A stretch of 64,000 nucleotides of DNA, from contig NZ_CP151650.1 in the NCBI RefSeq assembly GCF_038397775.1, positions 6,647,603 to 6,711,602 of the forward strand, given 5' to 3'. The translations under genes were made by a program, and so were the position numbers. The notes under the pieces were generated by a model, which saw nothing but the letters and a program-made list of their open reading frames with translations, made no database searches and was not told the origin of the DNA. Positions within the stretch are counted from its first letter, which is position 1. Every line of letters begins with the position of its first letter. Positions 46,130 to 55,396 of the stretch are shown in pieces. The stretch comes from Pseudomonas sp. RC10. GTDB lineage: Bacteria; Pseudomonadota; Gammaproteobacteria; Pseudomonadales; Pseudomonadaceae.

Positions 46130-47161
46130 TCAACCGGCGTTCTTCGCAGCGGCGACCCAGCCATCGAAAGTGGTCTTGTTTTCGTTCATCCAGTCCTCGG
46201 CCATTTTGCGAATCTTGCGGTCGCTGCCACCGCCGGTGCTGATGGCTTTTTCCCAGGCGGACCACGTCTCGCGGGAGAACGAAATTTGCTCAGCCAGCGC
46301 TTTCACAGCGGGGTTGGCGTTGATGAAGGTGTTGTTGGCGACGGCGTTCCAGTTCCAGACTGCCATGGCCATCCGGCAGGGGTCAGCATTTCCCGCGCAG
46401 CCGGGGACGCCCGGAATCGAGGCAGAACCGGCATTCGGCACGTTCGGCGGCAGTGCATCGAATGGGGTCGGCAGCCAGACGACGTCTTTGCCAGGCACCA
46501 GGGCATTGGTCATCCACGAGGGAATCCACGCGTAGAAGAACACCGGCTCGCCGCGTTTTTCGCGGGCGACGACTTCGAACATCAGCGCTTCATATTTGCC
46601 ACGCACGGAGGTGATGGTGTCTTTGAGGCCGAATTTGTCGAGCTGGTACTCAACCACGTCACCGCAGCTCCAGCCCGGATCGCAGTTGATCAGCTCAGCC
46701 TTGCCGTTCTTGCCGAAGAGCCCCGCGATTTTCGGGTCCTTCAACTGTTCCAGCGAAGTGATGTTGTATTTGTCGGCGGTCTTCTTGTCGATCAGATAGC
46801 CGTTGTAGCCGCCGCCCTGAATCGAGCCTTTGCCCACCATTTGCGCCTTGTCCTTGACCTTGTCGAAGCCAGGCTGACGCTGGGGGAAGTTCAGATCCAT
46901 GGCGATGTCCAGATCGCCTTGGGCGGCAGCCTGGAAGAACAGCGTCGAGTTGACGGTGCTTACTTTGACGTCGTAGCCCAGCTGTTTCAGGGCTTCGGCG
47001 GTGATGGTGGTCAACACGTAGTTGCCGCCCATGCTGTCGGATTGCGCCAGACGGACCGTCTTGCCTTTGCCAGGCTCGTCGGCCGCCACGGCAAGGACCG
47101 AGGCGCTGACAAGGACTGCGGCGGTCATCGTTGCAAGCAAGCGCTTTAGCATCTGTTTCAT
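46130..47161 (-). CDS. proX: ProX-like substrate-binding protein of a betaine-family ABC importer
   Basis: 343 residues, exported (signal to about residue 27). Aligns with E. coli ProX: GYLIDKKTADKYNI, the Cys160-Cys166 pair around Trp164 in CDPGWSCGD, and Trp212 in FFYAWIPSWMTN, two of the three Trp that box quaternary amines. The third position, near residue 91 (MDLNFPQRQ), has no Trp, so the ligand may not be glycine betaine. Start ATG 47161. Last gene of proVWX; gap of 171 bases to proW. Confidence 0.82.
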   Translation of the reverse strand: MKQMLKRLLATMTAAVLVSASVLAVAADEPGKGKTVRLAQSDSMGGNYVLTTITAEALKQLGYDVKVSTVNSTLFFQAAAQGDLDIAMDLNFPQRQPGFDKVKDKAQMVGKGSIQGGGYNGYLIDKKTADKYNITSLEQLKDPKIAGLFGKNGKAELINCDPGWSCGDVVEYQLDKFGLKDTITSVRGKYEALMFEVVAREKRGEPVFFYAWIPSWMTNALVPGKDVVWLPTPFDALPPNVPNAGSASIPGVPGCAGNADPCRMAMAVWNWNAVANNTFINANPAVKALAEQISFSRETWSAWEKAISTGGGSDRKIRKMAEDWMNENKTTFDGWVAAAKNAG

Positions 47162-47332
47162 GGTTTCCCCTTGGCGTGTCCGTTTCTTCAGTGATGGCAG
47201 TTGCTTCTTGCAGCCTAAGCACGGCGATGAAGATCAGGCACTCATTGTTGTTTTAGTGGTTTCACGAATCGGTGCAGTGATCGGTACAACGTTGGGTGAA
47301 CGGATTTTCGGTGAGTGCGGACCTCGAATGAA

Positions 47333-48232
47333 TCAGGCGTTGACCCGGTTCGGGCTGACCAGCCGTTTGAACAGTGATTGGCGTTTGCCGCGTTTGACCG
47401 GCAGCGCGAGTTTCTGCGTGATGCGGTCGAGCATCATGGCCAGCAGCACGATGGCGATACCGCCCACCGCGGCGCGTCCCACGTCCAGTCGACCCAGGCC
47501 CTGTAACACCACGAGACCCAAGCCTTCTGCGCCGATCATCGCGACCACGACCGACATCACCATGGCCGTGAGAACCGTCTGATTGAGGCCGCCGAGCATG
47601 GTCGGAATAGCCATCGGCAACTGGATTTCCCAGAGCAACTGACGCTTGTCCGCACCGAACGCGAGGCCTGCCTCGACGATTTCCTGATCAACCATGCGAA
47701 TGCCCAGGTACGTAAAGCGAATCAGCGGTGGCGCAGCCGCGATGACCACCGCCACTTCACCGGACACCGTGCCGACGCCGAACAGCATCACCACCGGCAC
47801 CAGGTACACGAAGGTCGGTGTGGTCTGCATGATGTCGAGAATCGGCCGGACGACGCTCCAGACCTTCTCGCTGCGAGCGCAGAGAATGCCCATCGGGATG
47901 CCGATGATCATGCACATGACAATCGCCGTGGTGATCAGCGACAGCGTGGTCATGGCTTCGTCCCAGACGCCCAGCGCGGCAATGGCGATCAGCGACGCCG
48001 CACTGAAAAAGGCAATGCCCAGGCTCGCGGCGCGGTACGCCACCAAAAACATCAGCACCACCATCACCGGGAATGGAACGGCGTGCAGCAGGTAGTCGTT
48101 GAACGCCAGCAGGTTTTCGATCGGCCAGCGAATCGCCAGGAAGATGGGCCGGAAGTGGATTCCGAGCCACTGCACGCCATCCGACACCCATTCATCGACG
48201 GGAAAAACGGCCAGGTCTTGTGCCTCAAGCAT
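47333..48232 (-). CDS. proW: ProW-like ABC transporter permease
   Basis: 299 residues. After a short soluble N-tail (AQDLAVFPVDEWVSDGVQWLG), five to six helices carry the binding-protein-dependent permease motif (EAGLAFGADKRQLLWEIQLPMAIPTMLGGLNQTVLTAMVMSVVVAMIG) that contacts the ATPase. Start ATG 48232 overlaps the proV stop by 8 bases. Same family as E. coli ProW, but smaller at the N-terminus (E. coli ProW is 354 residues). Confidence 0.87.
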   Translation of the reverse strand: MLEAQDLAVFPVDEWVSDGVQWLGIHFRPIFLAIRWPIENLLAFNDYLLHAVPFPVMVVLMFLVAYRAASLGIAFFSAASLIAIAALGVWDEAMTTLSLITTAIVMCMIIGIPMGILCARSEKVWSVVRPILDIMQTTPTFVYLVPVVMLFGVGTVSGEVAVVIAAAPPLIRFTYLGIRMVDQEIVEAGLAFGADKRQLLWEIQLPMAIPTMLGGLNQTVLTAMVMSVVVAMIGAEGLGLVVLQGLGRLDVGRAAVGGIAIVLLAMMLDRITQKLALPVKRGKRQSLFKRLVSPNRVNA

Positions 48233-49442
48233 GGTGTGCACCTTCTTGTGTGAGGTTTCGTGGAGAGGAAACGGTGCCGATGCATTCCAGGATGTTTTCC
48301 GGCTCCAGCGTGCCGATAAAAGCCCCGCTTTCATCGACGACCGCGACCGGTTGATCGGCCTTCATCATCCGCGAGATCTCCACCAGCTTGGTGTTGGCCG
48401 AGACCGTGACGAAATTAGTCGACACCAGATTGCTCGCCGGGCTGCCTGCGCGGACCTTGAGCAGCGATTGCGCGTCCAGCACGCCGAGGACTTTGTTGCC
48501 CGGCGTCAGCACGAAGGCGTCCTTGCGGAACGCTTGCTGATTACCGACCACACGGCCCAGCGCGTCATCCAGGAAGGTCGAGGCCGGTTGCATCACCGAG
48601 CGCGCATCGAATAGCCGCGAGCGATCGACTTCACGGGTGAAACCGCAGACGTACTCGCTGCCCGGCTCCATGACGATGGATTGCGGCGTGCCCTCGCGCA
48701 CCACCTGCCCGTCGGCCATGATCGCGATGCGTGTGCCGAGCTTGAGCGCTTCCTGAAAATCATGGGTGATGAACAGAATGGTCTTCTTCAGGCTGCGTTG
48801 CAGGCGCAGCAATTCGTCCTGCATTTCGCAGCGGATCAGCGGGTCGAGTGCGCTGAAAGCTTCGTCCATGATCAACACGTCGGCGTCCGTGGTCAGCGCC
48901 CGCGCCAGCCCGACCCGCTGGCGCATGCCGCCGGACAGTTCGTGCGGGTAGTGATAGGCCCACTTCGACAGCCCGACCACTGACAACACTTCCTCGGCCC
49001 GCTGACGGCGCTGGGCGGGCGCAATGCCACGCAGCTTCAAGCCGAACTCGGTGTTCTCGATGATGGATTTGTTAGGCAACAGCGCGAAATGCTGGAAGAC
49101 CATGGAGATGCGCGTACGGCGCACTTCTCGCAGGTCCTTTTCATTCAGGCCGACGATGTCTTGGCCGTCCAGCAAGATCTTGCCCGCTGTCGGCTCGTTC
49201 AAGCGGTTGATGCAACGGGCGAGCGTGGATTTCCCCGAGCCGGACAGCCCCATGATCATGTAGATCGCGCCACTGGGCACCGACAGCGAGACGTTGTTCA
49301 GGCCGACGACCGTGCTGGTCTCCGCCAGAATCCGGTCCTTGCTCGCCCCTTGCGCCAAGAGCTGCATGGCTCTTTGCGGGGTGGAGGAAAAGACCTTGTA
49401 CAGGTTCTCAATCTTCAGACGTTCACTCACCCGTGCCTCCAT
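48225..49442 (-). CDS. proV: ProV-like ABC transporter ATPase with CBS domains
   Basis: 405 residues. Walker [10 protein letters not shown], signature [15 protein letters not shown], Walker [13 protein letters not shown] and H-loop THD are intact; a C-terminal part (about 285-390) has a CBS-like pair with [15 protein letters not shown] and [16 protein letters not shown], used by ProV/OpuA to sense ionic strength. Start ATG 49442 ([18 protein letters not shown]) is chosen over an upstream in-frame ATG at 49466. Confidence 0.88.
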   Translation of the reverse strand: MEARVSERLKIENLYKVFSSTPQRAMQLLAQGASKDRILAETSTVVGLNNVSLSVPSGAIYMIMGLSGSGKSTLARCINRLNEPTAGKILLDGQDIVGLNEKDLREVRRTRISMVFQHFALLPNKSIIENTEFGLKLRGIAPAQRRQRAEEVLSVVGLSKWAYHYPHELSGGMRQRVGLARALTTDADVLIMDEAFSALDPLIRCEMQDELLRLQRSLKKTILFITHDFQEALKLGTRIAIMADGQVVREGTPQSIVMEPGSEYVCGFTREVDRSRLFDARSVMQPASTFLDDALGRVVGNQQAFRKDAFVLTPGNKVLGVLDAQSLLKVRAGSPASNLVSTNFVTVSANTKLVEISRMMKADQPVAVVDESGAFIGTLEPENILECIGTVSSPRNLTQEGAHHA

Positions 49443-49614
49443 TTTTTCCAAGATGCGGAAATTCAAACCGTAATCTGTTGGCGATGGCAGTTGCTGGCAT
49501 TCGCGCCGGAGCCGTTAATCGGGCTTTCCAGGCGCTGCCTTATCGATCGGTGAGCAAGCACGCATCAGCAAACAGGCTCAGTGGCGCGGCCTCGTGACCA
49601 CGCTCGTTTTTTGT

Positions 49615-49929
49615 TCATTGCAGCGGTGAAAAGTCAGTGGGTAACAAGATACGATTTTCCGAGCTCTCGATCAGCGCCGTGAGTCTGGGAATGAATACCT
49701 GCCATCGCGGATCCTGCGCCAGCAACTGTCGGCGCCTGACCCGCTCCTCGAAACTGTCGTAGGCCCACATGTGCACTACATGGCTGAGTGGGCCGATTTC
49801 GCTGACGAAGTAGCCGATCAGGCGGCCCAGAATCGGCTGCTGAATCGCCAGGCCTTCTTCGCGGACCAACGCCAGGTAGTTGCTCATCTGCCCCGAGCGG
49901 ATTCGGTAAATGCGCTCTTCAAGAATCAT
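49615..49929 (-). CDS. NIPSNAP family small protein
   Basis: 104 residues, MILEERIYRIRSGQMSNYLALVREEGLAIQ and HVVHMWAYDSFEERVRRRQLL, the ferredoxin-like NIPSNAP/ABM fold. Members are found in catabolic operons but lack a settled role; possible heme- or flavin-related monooxygenase helper. Start ATG 49929 overlaps the hydrolase stop (ATGA). Last gene of the luciferase-like oxygenase operon. Confidence 0.85.
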   Translation of the reverse strand: MILEERIYRIRSGQMSNYLALVREEGLAIQQPILGRLIGYFVSEIGPLSHVVHMWAYDSFEERVRRRQLLAQDPRWQVFIPRLTALIESSENRILLPTDFSPLQ

Positions 49930-50756
49930 GATTGCGCCTCGGGTTCAGTCGCGGTTTCCAGCAGAAAGCCTTGCATCATTGAGGCCACCAACTCTGGGGC
50001 CTCGGTCAGGATCGAATGCCGAAGCCCCGGCAGAATCCGCAACTGCGAACCGGCTATGCGCTCGTGCATGAACGCGGCCATGCGTGGATTGGAACCGGCG
50101 TCGTCAGCGCCTGTGGCAATCAACGTCGGGCACTGAATCTGATGAAGCGCGTCGCCAAAATCACTCTCTGCCAGAATTCGATACGCCGCCGCGTAACATT
50201 CGGGGTCGTTTTGGGCGTTGCGCTCGCGCAGTTGCGCGACCAGCTGCGGGTTTTTCATCTGAAAATCCTCGGTCAGCCAGCGCGACAGGGAGGCGTCGTA
50301 ATGCGAGCCCGGTTCGCCAGCTTGCAACGCCGCCAGGCGCGCCATGACCCGTTCACGTTCCTGCGCGTTGCGCCCCGCGACCGTGGACAGCAGCACCAGC
50401 CGACGCACGCGCTCGGGGTGGGTCAGGGCCAGCCGCTGGGCGATGAGGCCACCCAGTGAAAACCCCGCCAGATGAAAGCGCGAGAACCCGATGGCGTCAG
50501 CCAGGGACAGCGCCTCATCGACCATCTCATCGATGTCGTAGCGACCCTTGAGCCGGGTGGAATTCCCGTGGCCGCGCAAGTCGAAGGTCAGAATCGTGAA
50601 ACGCTGATTGAGCCGCTCGACCACGCCTTCCCACGCCAGCAGGCTGGAGCCGACGCCGTGGATGCACACCAGTTGCTCGGCGCCCTCGCCGTCCACGCGG
50701 TAGTTCAGGCTGACGCGCCCTACGGTCAGCTGCCGATCCCGAGCCACGGCGTTCAT
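49926..50756 (-). CDS. Alpha/beta hydrolase
   Basis: 276 residues. Nucleophile Ser100 in AGFSLGG, the oxyanion HGVGSS motif, catalytic Asp region ATGADDAGSNP and His in LRHSILTE. Resembles 3-oxoadipate enol-lactonase and related carboxylesterases/haloperoxidase-like enzymes. In this operon it is placed to cleave an ester or lactone made by the monooxygenase (inference). Start ATG 50756 overlaps the monooxygenase stop (ATGA). Confidence 0.86.
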   Translation of the reverse strand: MNAVARDRQLTVGRVSLNYRVDGEGAEQLVCIHGVGSSLLAWEGVVERLNQRFTILTFDLRGHGNSTRLKGRYDIDEMVDEALSLADAIGFSRFHLAGFSLGGLIAQRLALTHPERVRRLVLLSTVAGRNAQERERVMARLAALQAGEPGSHYDASLSRWLTEDFQMKNPQLVAQLRERNAQNDPECYAAAYRILAESDFGDALHQIQCPTLIATGADDAGSNPRMAAFMHERIAGSQLRILPGLRHSILTEAPELVASMMQGFLLETATEPEAQS

Positions 50757-51823
50757 TGATTCACGGCCCGCTGGCGAGTGCGTTCACGCTCGGCGAAGAA
50801 CGGCATGACTTCATCGATGAACAACCGCAGCGTCTGCTTTTGCAGTTCGAACGGCAGGTTGAAGCTCAGGCCTAGGCAATACTGATCCACCCCGGCGGCC
50901 TCGTAATCCAGTAACTTCTCGATCACTTCCTCAGGGGTGCCGAACATCAGGTTGCGGCGGATGTTTTCCGGGTTGTAGTTCTCTTTGCCTTTCACGCTTT
51001 CGAATGGCACCGCTTCAGGGAAACCGTCGTGAACCGAGCCGATGTTCTGCATCAGATTCTCGAAGGTGCGACCGAAGTCCATGCTGTGACGCACCGGAAT
51101 TTCCCAGTCGTCCTGACGGGCATACACGCAGGTGCGGCGTTGCATCATGAAGCGGGGACGCGGCACTTCCGGGTGATCGGCCACGGCTTTTTCGAACTTG
51201 TCGCTCAGCACCTTGATCTCGGCAGCGGGCAGAGAAAGCGGCGTGGAGAGAATGTTCGCACCGATGCTCAAGGCCCAGTCGAAGGTGCCGGGATCACGGG
51301 CCGCGACCCAGATCGGCGGGGCTTTCTGCAACGGTTTGGGCACAGCGGCGGTCAGCGGGAAATTCCAGTAATGGCCCTCGTGTGCGTAATCGCCCTGCCA
51401 GAGCTTTTGCACGGCAGGCACCAGCTCCTTCATGTACGCCACGCCTTCCTGCTGGACGACGCCGGGGTTCATGCGGTCGAACTCATACTGATACGAGCCA
51501 CGGGCGATGCCGAATTCGAGCCGCCCGTTGGTGAGGTGGTCGCACAGCGCCGCTTCCGCGGCGAGACGAATCGGATTCCAGTAGGCGGCCGCAATCGTCG
51601 CGGTGCCCAGCCGAATGCGTTGAGTGTGTTGGCCTAGCCACACGAGTGTCTGAAACGGGTTGGGCGCGATGGTGCATTCGAGCGTGTGGTGCTCGGACGT
51701 CCACAGCGTTTCAAAACCGCCTTCATCGGCCATGCGCGCCAGTTCCAGCACGTTGGCGATAACGGTGTGCATGGGCACGTTCGGCGACGCGCGTTCCATG
51801 CTGATCGAGACAGCGAATTTCAT
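50753..51823 (-). CDS. Luciferase-like flavin-dependent monooxygenase (LLM class)
   Basis: 356 residues, TIM-barrel of the bacterial luciferase family: LARMADEGGFETLWTSEHHT near the N-terminus, GRLEFGIARGSYQYEFDRMNPG and GTPEEVIEKLLDYEAAGVDQY near the C-terminus. Such enzymes use reduced FMN and O2 to oxidise ketones, amines or heteroaromatics. Reduced flavin would come from the reductase two genes upstream. The substrate is unknown. Start ATG 51823; gap of 33 bases after the dehydrogenase. Confidence 0.9.
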   Translation of the reverse strand: MKFAVSISMERASPNVPMHTVIANVLELARMADEGGFETLWTSEHHTLECTIAPNPFQTLVWLGQHTQRIRLGTATIAAAYWNPIRLAAEAALCDHLTNGRLEFGIARGSYQYEFDRMNPGVVQQEGVAYMKELVPAVQKLWQGDYAHEGHYWNFPLTAAVPKPLQKAPPIWVAARDPGTFDWALSIGANILSTPLSLPAAEIKVLSDKFEKAVADHPEVPRPRFMMQRRTCVYARQDDWEIPVRHSMDFGRTFENLMQNIGSVHDGFPEAVPFESVKGKENYNPENIRRNLMFGTPEEVIEKLLDYEAAGVDQYCLGLSFNLPFELQKQTLRLFIDEVMPFFAERERTRQRAVNQ

Positions 51824-51856
51824 GCGTATTCCCCCTGGGCAGACGCGTGGAATGAA

Positions 51857-53368
51857 TCAGCGCAGACGGATCACGAACGGATCCTGCATCGCGCCTGAGT
51901 AATCGATGACGATGTTTTTGGCGCGGGAGAATTCGCGCATGACGTCAAACCCGCCACGCCGCCCGTAGCCGCTGTCCTTGAACCCGCCGTTGGCCGACAT
52001 GTAGGCCGCCGAGCGGTAGGTGTTGATCCAGACGGTCCCGGCATCGATGCGACTGGCGAAGCGCATGGCGCGATCAATGTTCTGAGTCCAGACCCCCGAG
52101 GCCAGGCCGTAAGCGCTGTCATTGGCCAAGGTGATCATTTCTTCTTCGGAGTTGAACGGCACCACGCCCACCACAGGCCCGAACAGCTCGTCGCGCATGA
52201 ACGTCATGTCGTTGGTGGCGTTGGCCATGACCGTTGGTTCGAAGTACCAGCCTTGGGACAGATTCGAGGTGTCGGGGCGCTTGCCACCGATGGCCACCCG
52301 TGCCCCCTGACTGGAACCGGACGCGATGTAGTGCTGGAGCTTTTGCAATTGGGCTTGCAGGGCCAGCGGGCCGATGTCGGTGTTGTCTTCCATCGGATGG
52401 CCAACGGTGATGCGTTGCGTACGGGCGACCAGCGCTTCGACGAACTGGTCGTAAATACTAGCTTCGACGAAGCAGCGCGACCCGGCCACGCAGGTCTGGC
52501 CAGCGGCGGCGAACACACCCGAGACGACGCCGTTCACGGCTTTCTCGATGTCCACGTCGGCGAACACCACGTGCGGGGATTTGCCGCCCAGTTCCATCTG
52601 GCACGGCGCGAGGTTGTTCGCCGCGTTGCCTGCGATGCGTCGACCAGTGTCGGTGCTGCCGGTGAACACGTATTTGTCGATGTCCTTGTGCCGGGTCAGT
52701 GCTTCGCCGGTGATCGCACCGCCGCCACTGACCACGTTGACCACACCTGCCGGGAAACCGGCTTCCATGATCAGCTCCGCCAACGCTAGCGTTGATGCCG
52801 TGGCATGTTCGGAAGGCTTGATGACGACCGTGTTGCCGATGGCCAGGCTGGGCGCCAGGGTGCCGGTCAGCAGCATGAGCGGGGAGTTCCACGGGGTGAT
52901 CATGCCGATCACGCCCAACGGTTCACGAATGTTGAAATTGAGCTGGTCGAGCTTGTTGACGGGAATAGTGTCGCCTTGCAGCTTGTCCGCCATGCCGGCG
53001 AAATAGGTGTAGGCGTCAGGAAGGGCGCGCATCTGGGCACGCATTTCGCGCATCAGCTTGCCGTTGTCTCGGGTTTCGAGCAGGGCCAGTTCCTCGGCGT
53101 TTTCCAGCACCAACTCGGCCAGACGACGCACCAGCTTGCCGCGATCCGTCTGGGTCATGCGCCGCCAGGCCGGATTGACGAACGCTCGACGGGCCGCCTG
53201 AACGGCGCGATCCACATCATCCGCATCCGCTTCGGCAAACTGGTACCACGCCTGCCCGGTGGTGGGGTCGAAGCTATCGACATAGCGTCCCTTGCTGGGC
53301 GCCACGTACTGCCCGTCAATGAACAGGTCCAGGCGATTGCCTTCCAGTGAATTAACCGTCGTTTTCAT
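51857..53368 (-). CDS. NAD(P)-dependent aldehyde dehydrogenase
   Basis: 503 residues. Catalytic Glu259 (CQMELGGKSPHVV) and Cys293 (AAAGQTCVAGSR) are intact, with ITPWNSPLMLLTGTLAPSLAIGNTVVIKPSEH. Closest in layout to betaine-aldehyde and hydroxymuconic-semialdehyde-type enzymes rather than SSADH; it has its own place between flavin reductase and monooxygenase. Start ATG 53368, 14 bases after the flavin reductase gene. Confidence 0.9.
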   Translation of the reverse strand: MKTTVNSLEGNRLDLFIDGQYVAPSKGRYVDSFDPTTGQAWYQFAEADADDVDRAVQAARRAFVNPAWRRMTQTDRGKLVRRLAELVLENAEELALLETRDNGKLMREMRAQMRALPDAYTYFAGMADKLQGDTIPVNKLDQLNFNIREPLGVIGMITPWNSPLMLLTGTLAPSLAIGNTVVIKPSEHATASTLALAELIMEAGFPAGVVNVVSGGGAITGEALTRHKDIDKYVFTGSTDTGRRIAGNAANNLAPCQMELGGKSPHVVFADVDIEKAVNGVVSGVFAAAGQTCVAGSRCFVEASIYDQFVEALVARTQRITVGHPMEDNTDIGPLALQAQLQKLQHYIASGSSQGARVAIGGKRPDTSNLSQGWYFEPTVMANATNDMTFMRDELFGPVVGVVPFNSEEEMITLANDSAYGLASGVWTQNIDRAMRFASRIDAGTVWINTYRSAAYMSANGGFKDSGYGRRGGFDVMREFSRAKNIVIDYSGAMQDPFVIRLR

Positions 53369-53382
53369 AAGTCTTCCTGCTG

Positions 53383-54375
53383 TCACAGTTGTTGTTCGCG
53401 GGAGAAGTCGGCCCAGGTCCGGGCGGCGCCGTCGATCATTGCCACCCGGCCGCCGTCGCTCGAACCCATGTAAATGCTGAAACGCTGATCTTTGCGCTCG
53501 CGCACATAGCGGCGCATCACGGAGCGCATTTCGTTGCTGGGCATGAGGTCGTAGGGGAGCTGATCGACCGGAAAGAACCGCAGGGACTCGGGCAACGCTT
53601 GCGAGGAGCTTGCGGTGTCGAGTTGGGCGCGGAAGATCAGGTAACCGGGGTCGATGTCATCGACGTCGAACACCGAATAGAGAAACGTGGATTCGGGCAC
53701 CAGCATGAGCGAGCCTTGATCCACGGGCAGCTCGGTTTTGCCGCGGCTTCGGCCCGACACCGGCAGGCTCCACCCGCCCTTGCCATCGGCGCGGAGCAGA
53801 ATCGAATCGTCGGCTTCGATCAGGTAGCCGCTGATCATGCCGTGGGACTCCAGCCATTTCGACGGCAGCGGCTCCTTGAGGCTGGCGTAGCTGCCACGGC
53901 AGAAACACAGAGGTGATTTCGGGCTGGTGCCAAATGCACGCACCTGGCCGATCAGGACAATGTGATCACCGGCGTCGACGCGCTGATCCACCGAGCAATC
54001 GAACCAGGTCAGACTGTCCATCAGGATCGGCGCGCCGGTGTGCACGACGTCATGATTGACGGTTTTGAATTTGTCCGGCGATTTCGAGGCAAAGGTGGCC
54101 GAAACATCCGTTTGACCTTCGTGCAGCAGATTGACCGCAAAGCAGTCGCCGCTCGCGAAGGCGGTGTAGCTCAGGGCCGATTTGCCGACACAGACCAGCA
54201 ACAGCGGCGGATCGAGTGAGACCGAGGTGAACGAGTTGGCCGTCATTCCGCGTGGCTGGCCGTCGGCATCGTGCGTGGTGATGACCGTCACCCCGGTGGC
54301 GAAAGTGCCGAACGCTTGGCGAAGTGCACCCGGATCGATTGCTGCATCGTTGGCGCTGATCATCGTGCTCGACAT
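53383..54375 (-). CDS. Flavin reductase domain fused to a Nudix-like C-terminal domain
   Basis: 330 residues. N-terminal half (about 20-180) is a short-chain flavin reductase: GALRQAFGTFATGVTVITTHDADGQPRGMTANSFTSVSLDPPLLLVCV, the typical HpaC-like FMN site and DHIVLIGQVRAF. The C-terminal half (about 185-315: MISGYLIEADDSILLRADGKGGWSLPV) reads like a Nudix beta-core, but the catalytic box GxxxE..REXXEE is absent, so it may bind rather than cut a nucleotide. Start ATG 54375. Leads the operon feeding reduced flavin to the monooxygenase. Confidence 0.82.
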   Translation of the reverse strand: MSSTMISANDAAIDPGALRQAFGTFATGVTVITTHDADGQPRGMTANSFTSVSLDPPLLLVCVGKSALSYTAFASGDCFAVNLLHEGQTDVSATFASKSPDKFKTVNHDVVHTGAPILMDSLTWFDCSVDQRVDAGDHIVLIGQVRAFGTSPKSPLCFCRGSYASLKEPLPSKWLESHGMISGYLIEADDSILLRADGKGGWSLPVSGRSRGKTELPVDQGSLMLVPESTFLYSVFDVDDIDPGYLIFRAQLDTASSSQALPESLRFFPVDQLPYDLMPSNEMRSVMRRYVRERKDQRFSIYMGSSDGGRVAMIDGAARTWADFSREQQL

Positions 54376-54523
54376 TGACTCTGTCCTTTTTGTTGCTCGG
54401 GTTTGATGCAAGGCTAGTCCTGCCATTGCTCGCGTTCTTCCATCGAAAAAGAGCAAAGTCGGGATTTTTTTTGCTGCCCTTCCGAGTATTCAGAGCACAC
54501 CTGTTGCAGCGAATCTTCGACGC

Positions 54524-54559
54524 AAAAAAAAGCAGCCCGATTCGTGACCGGGCTGCTTT
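54524..54559 (-). terminator. Terminator after the DUF1185 gene
   Basis: AGCAGCCCG/CGGGCTGCT stem followed on the minus strand by T8. It separates DUF1185 from the downstream flavin reductase operon, which therefore needs its own promoter or partial read-through. Confidence 0.85.
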
Positions 54560-54598
54560 GAAGAGGCGATAAGTCGGTGGGCGCAGGGCCCACGGGTG

Positions 54599-55189
54599 TC
54601 AGCGCTGTTGCTTCTCGGCTTCCATTTCAGCCATGTCCTGAAACCGGTCCGCGATGCGGGGGTGCGGACGCGAACCATCGGCGGCGCCAATGGCGATCAG
54701 CACTTCATCCGGGCCGGGGGCATCGGCAATCTGGAAGTTGGCGGTGAGAAAGTGGGAACGCTTGCCGGTGGTGCTTTTGTGCACCATCGGCAGGGCAATC
54801 AGCGCGCCCGGCCCGTTGCGCACGTTGGTGAAGCTCAGGTAGGCCGTGCCATCCACCGCTTCGCGGAACATGTTGCCAAACCGCAGGGTGTGGATCAGGC
54901 CGGACGCGTGTTCGATCTCGCCATTGACGCCGACACACGCGGCCTTGCCGTAGGCTTCCACCTTGTCCGGCGGCATCAGCGCCACCAGACGTCGCGTCAG
55001 CTCCTGCCCAAGCGTTGGGGCCAGGCGCAGGATCTCAGGGCGCAAGTCTTCGACGAATCCGCGGCCTGCCCACGGGTTTTTCAAAACCGCCGCGACGACG
55101 ACCATGGTGATGGGGCGATCGGCCTCCTTGCCGCCTTCGATGAACGTTTCCTCAATGAACGTGGAATATTTTCTTACGCCTGTATCCAT
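54599..55189 (-). CDS. DUF1185 / amino-acid-synthesis family protein
   Basis: 196 residues. MDTGVRKYSTFIEETFIEGGKEADRPITMVVVAAVLKNPWAGRG and GALIALPMVHKSTTGKRSHFL are the family marks (PF06684, poorly characterised). Members sit in catabolic clusters and may be hydrolases or isomerases. Start ATG 55189 is preferred over GTG 55201 because the GAGAG Shine-Dalgarno is better placed. Divergent from the regulator; the terminator after it points to a separate unit. Confidence 0.8.
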   Translation of the reverse strand: MDTGVRKYSTFIEETFIEGGKEADRPITMVVVAAVLKNPWAGRGFVEDLRPEILRLAPTLGQELTRRLVALMPPDKVEAYGKAACVGVNGEIEHASGLIHTLRFGNMFREAVDGTAYLSFTNVRNGPGALIALPMVHKSTTGKRSHFLTANFQIADAPGPDEVLIAIGAADGSRPHPRIADRFQDMAEMEAEKQQR

Positions 55190-55396
55190 GATGATCGTCA
55201 CTCTCTCGTTAAATGAATCGTGCGCTGCGTGGACAGCGCGGTGGAGGGCATGGACATCAGGTTAGGGAGCGTAATGGGGTGCGTCTTCCAGCGTTTCGAC
55301 GGATAAAAAGCGAGAACATTACTCTGGAATGATGCAAGTATTGGCGTCATCGGCCACGCTAGTTTTAAACCCCACCGGCCAGGCAAGGTGACGGAC

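Noticed and set aside
49484..49496. Sigma54-like TGGC..TTGC near proV
   Set aside because: The spacing is wrong and it points away from proV.
54407..54421. Sigma54-like promoter for the flavin reductase operon
   Set aside because: On the minus strand AGGACTAGCCTTGCA has only 9 bases between GG and GC instead of 10, and lacks the leading TGGCA.
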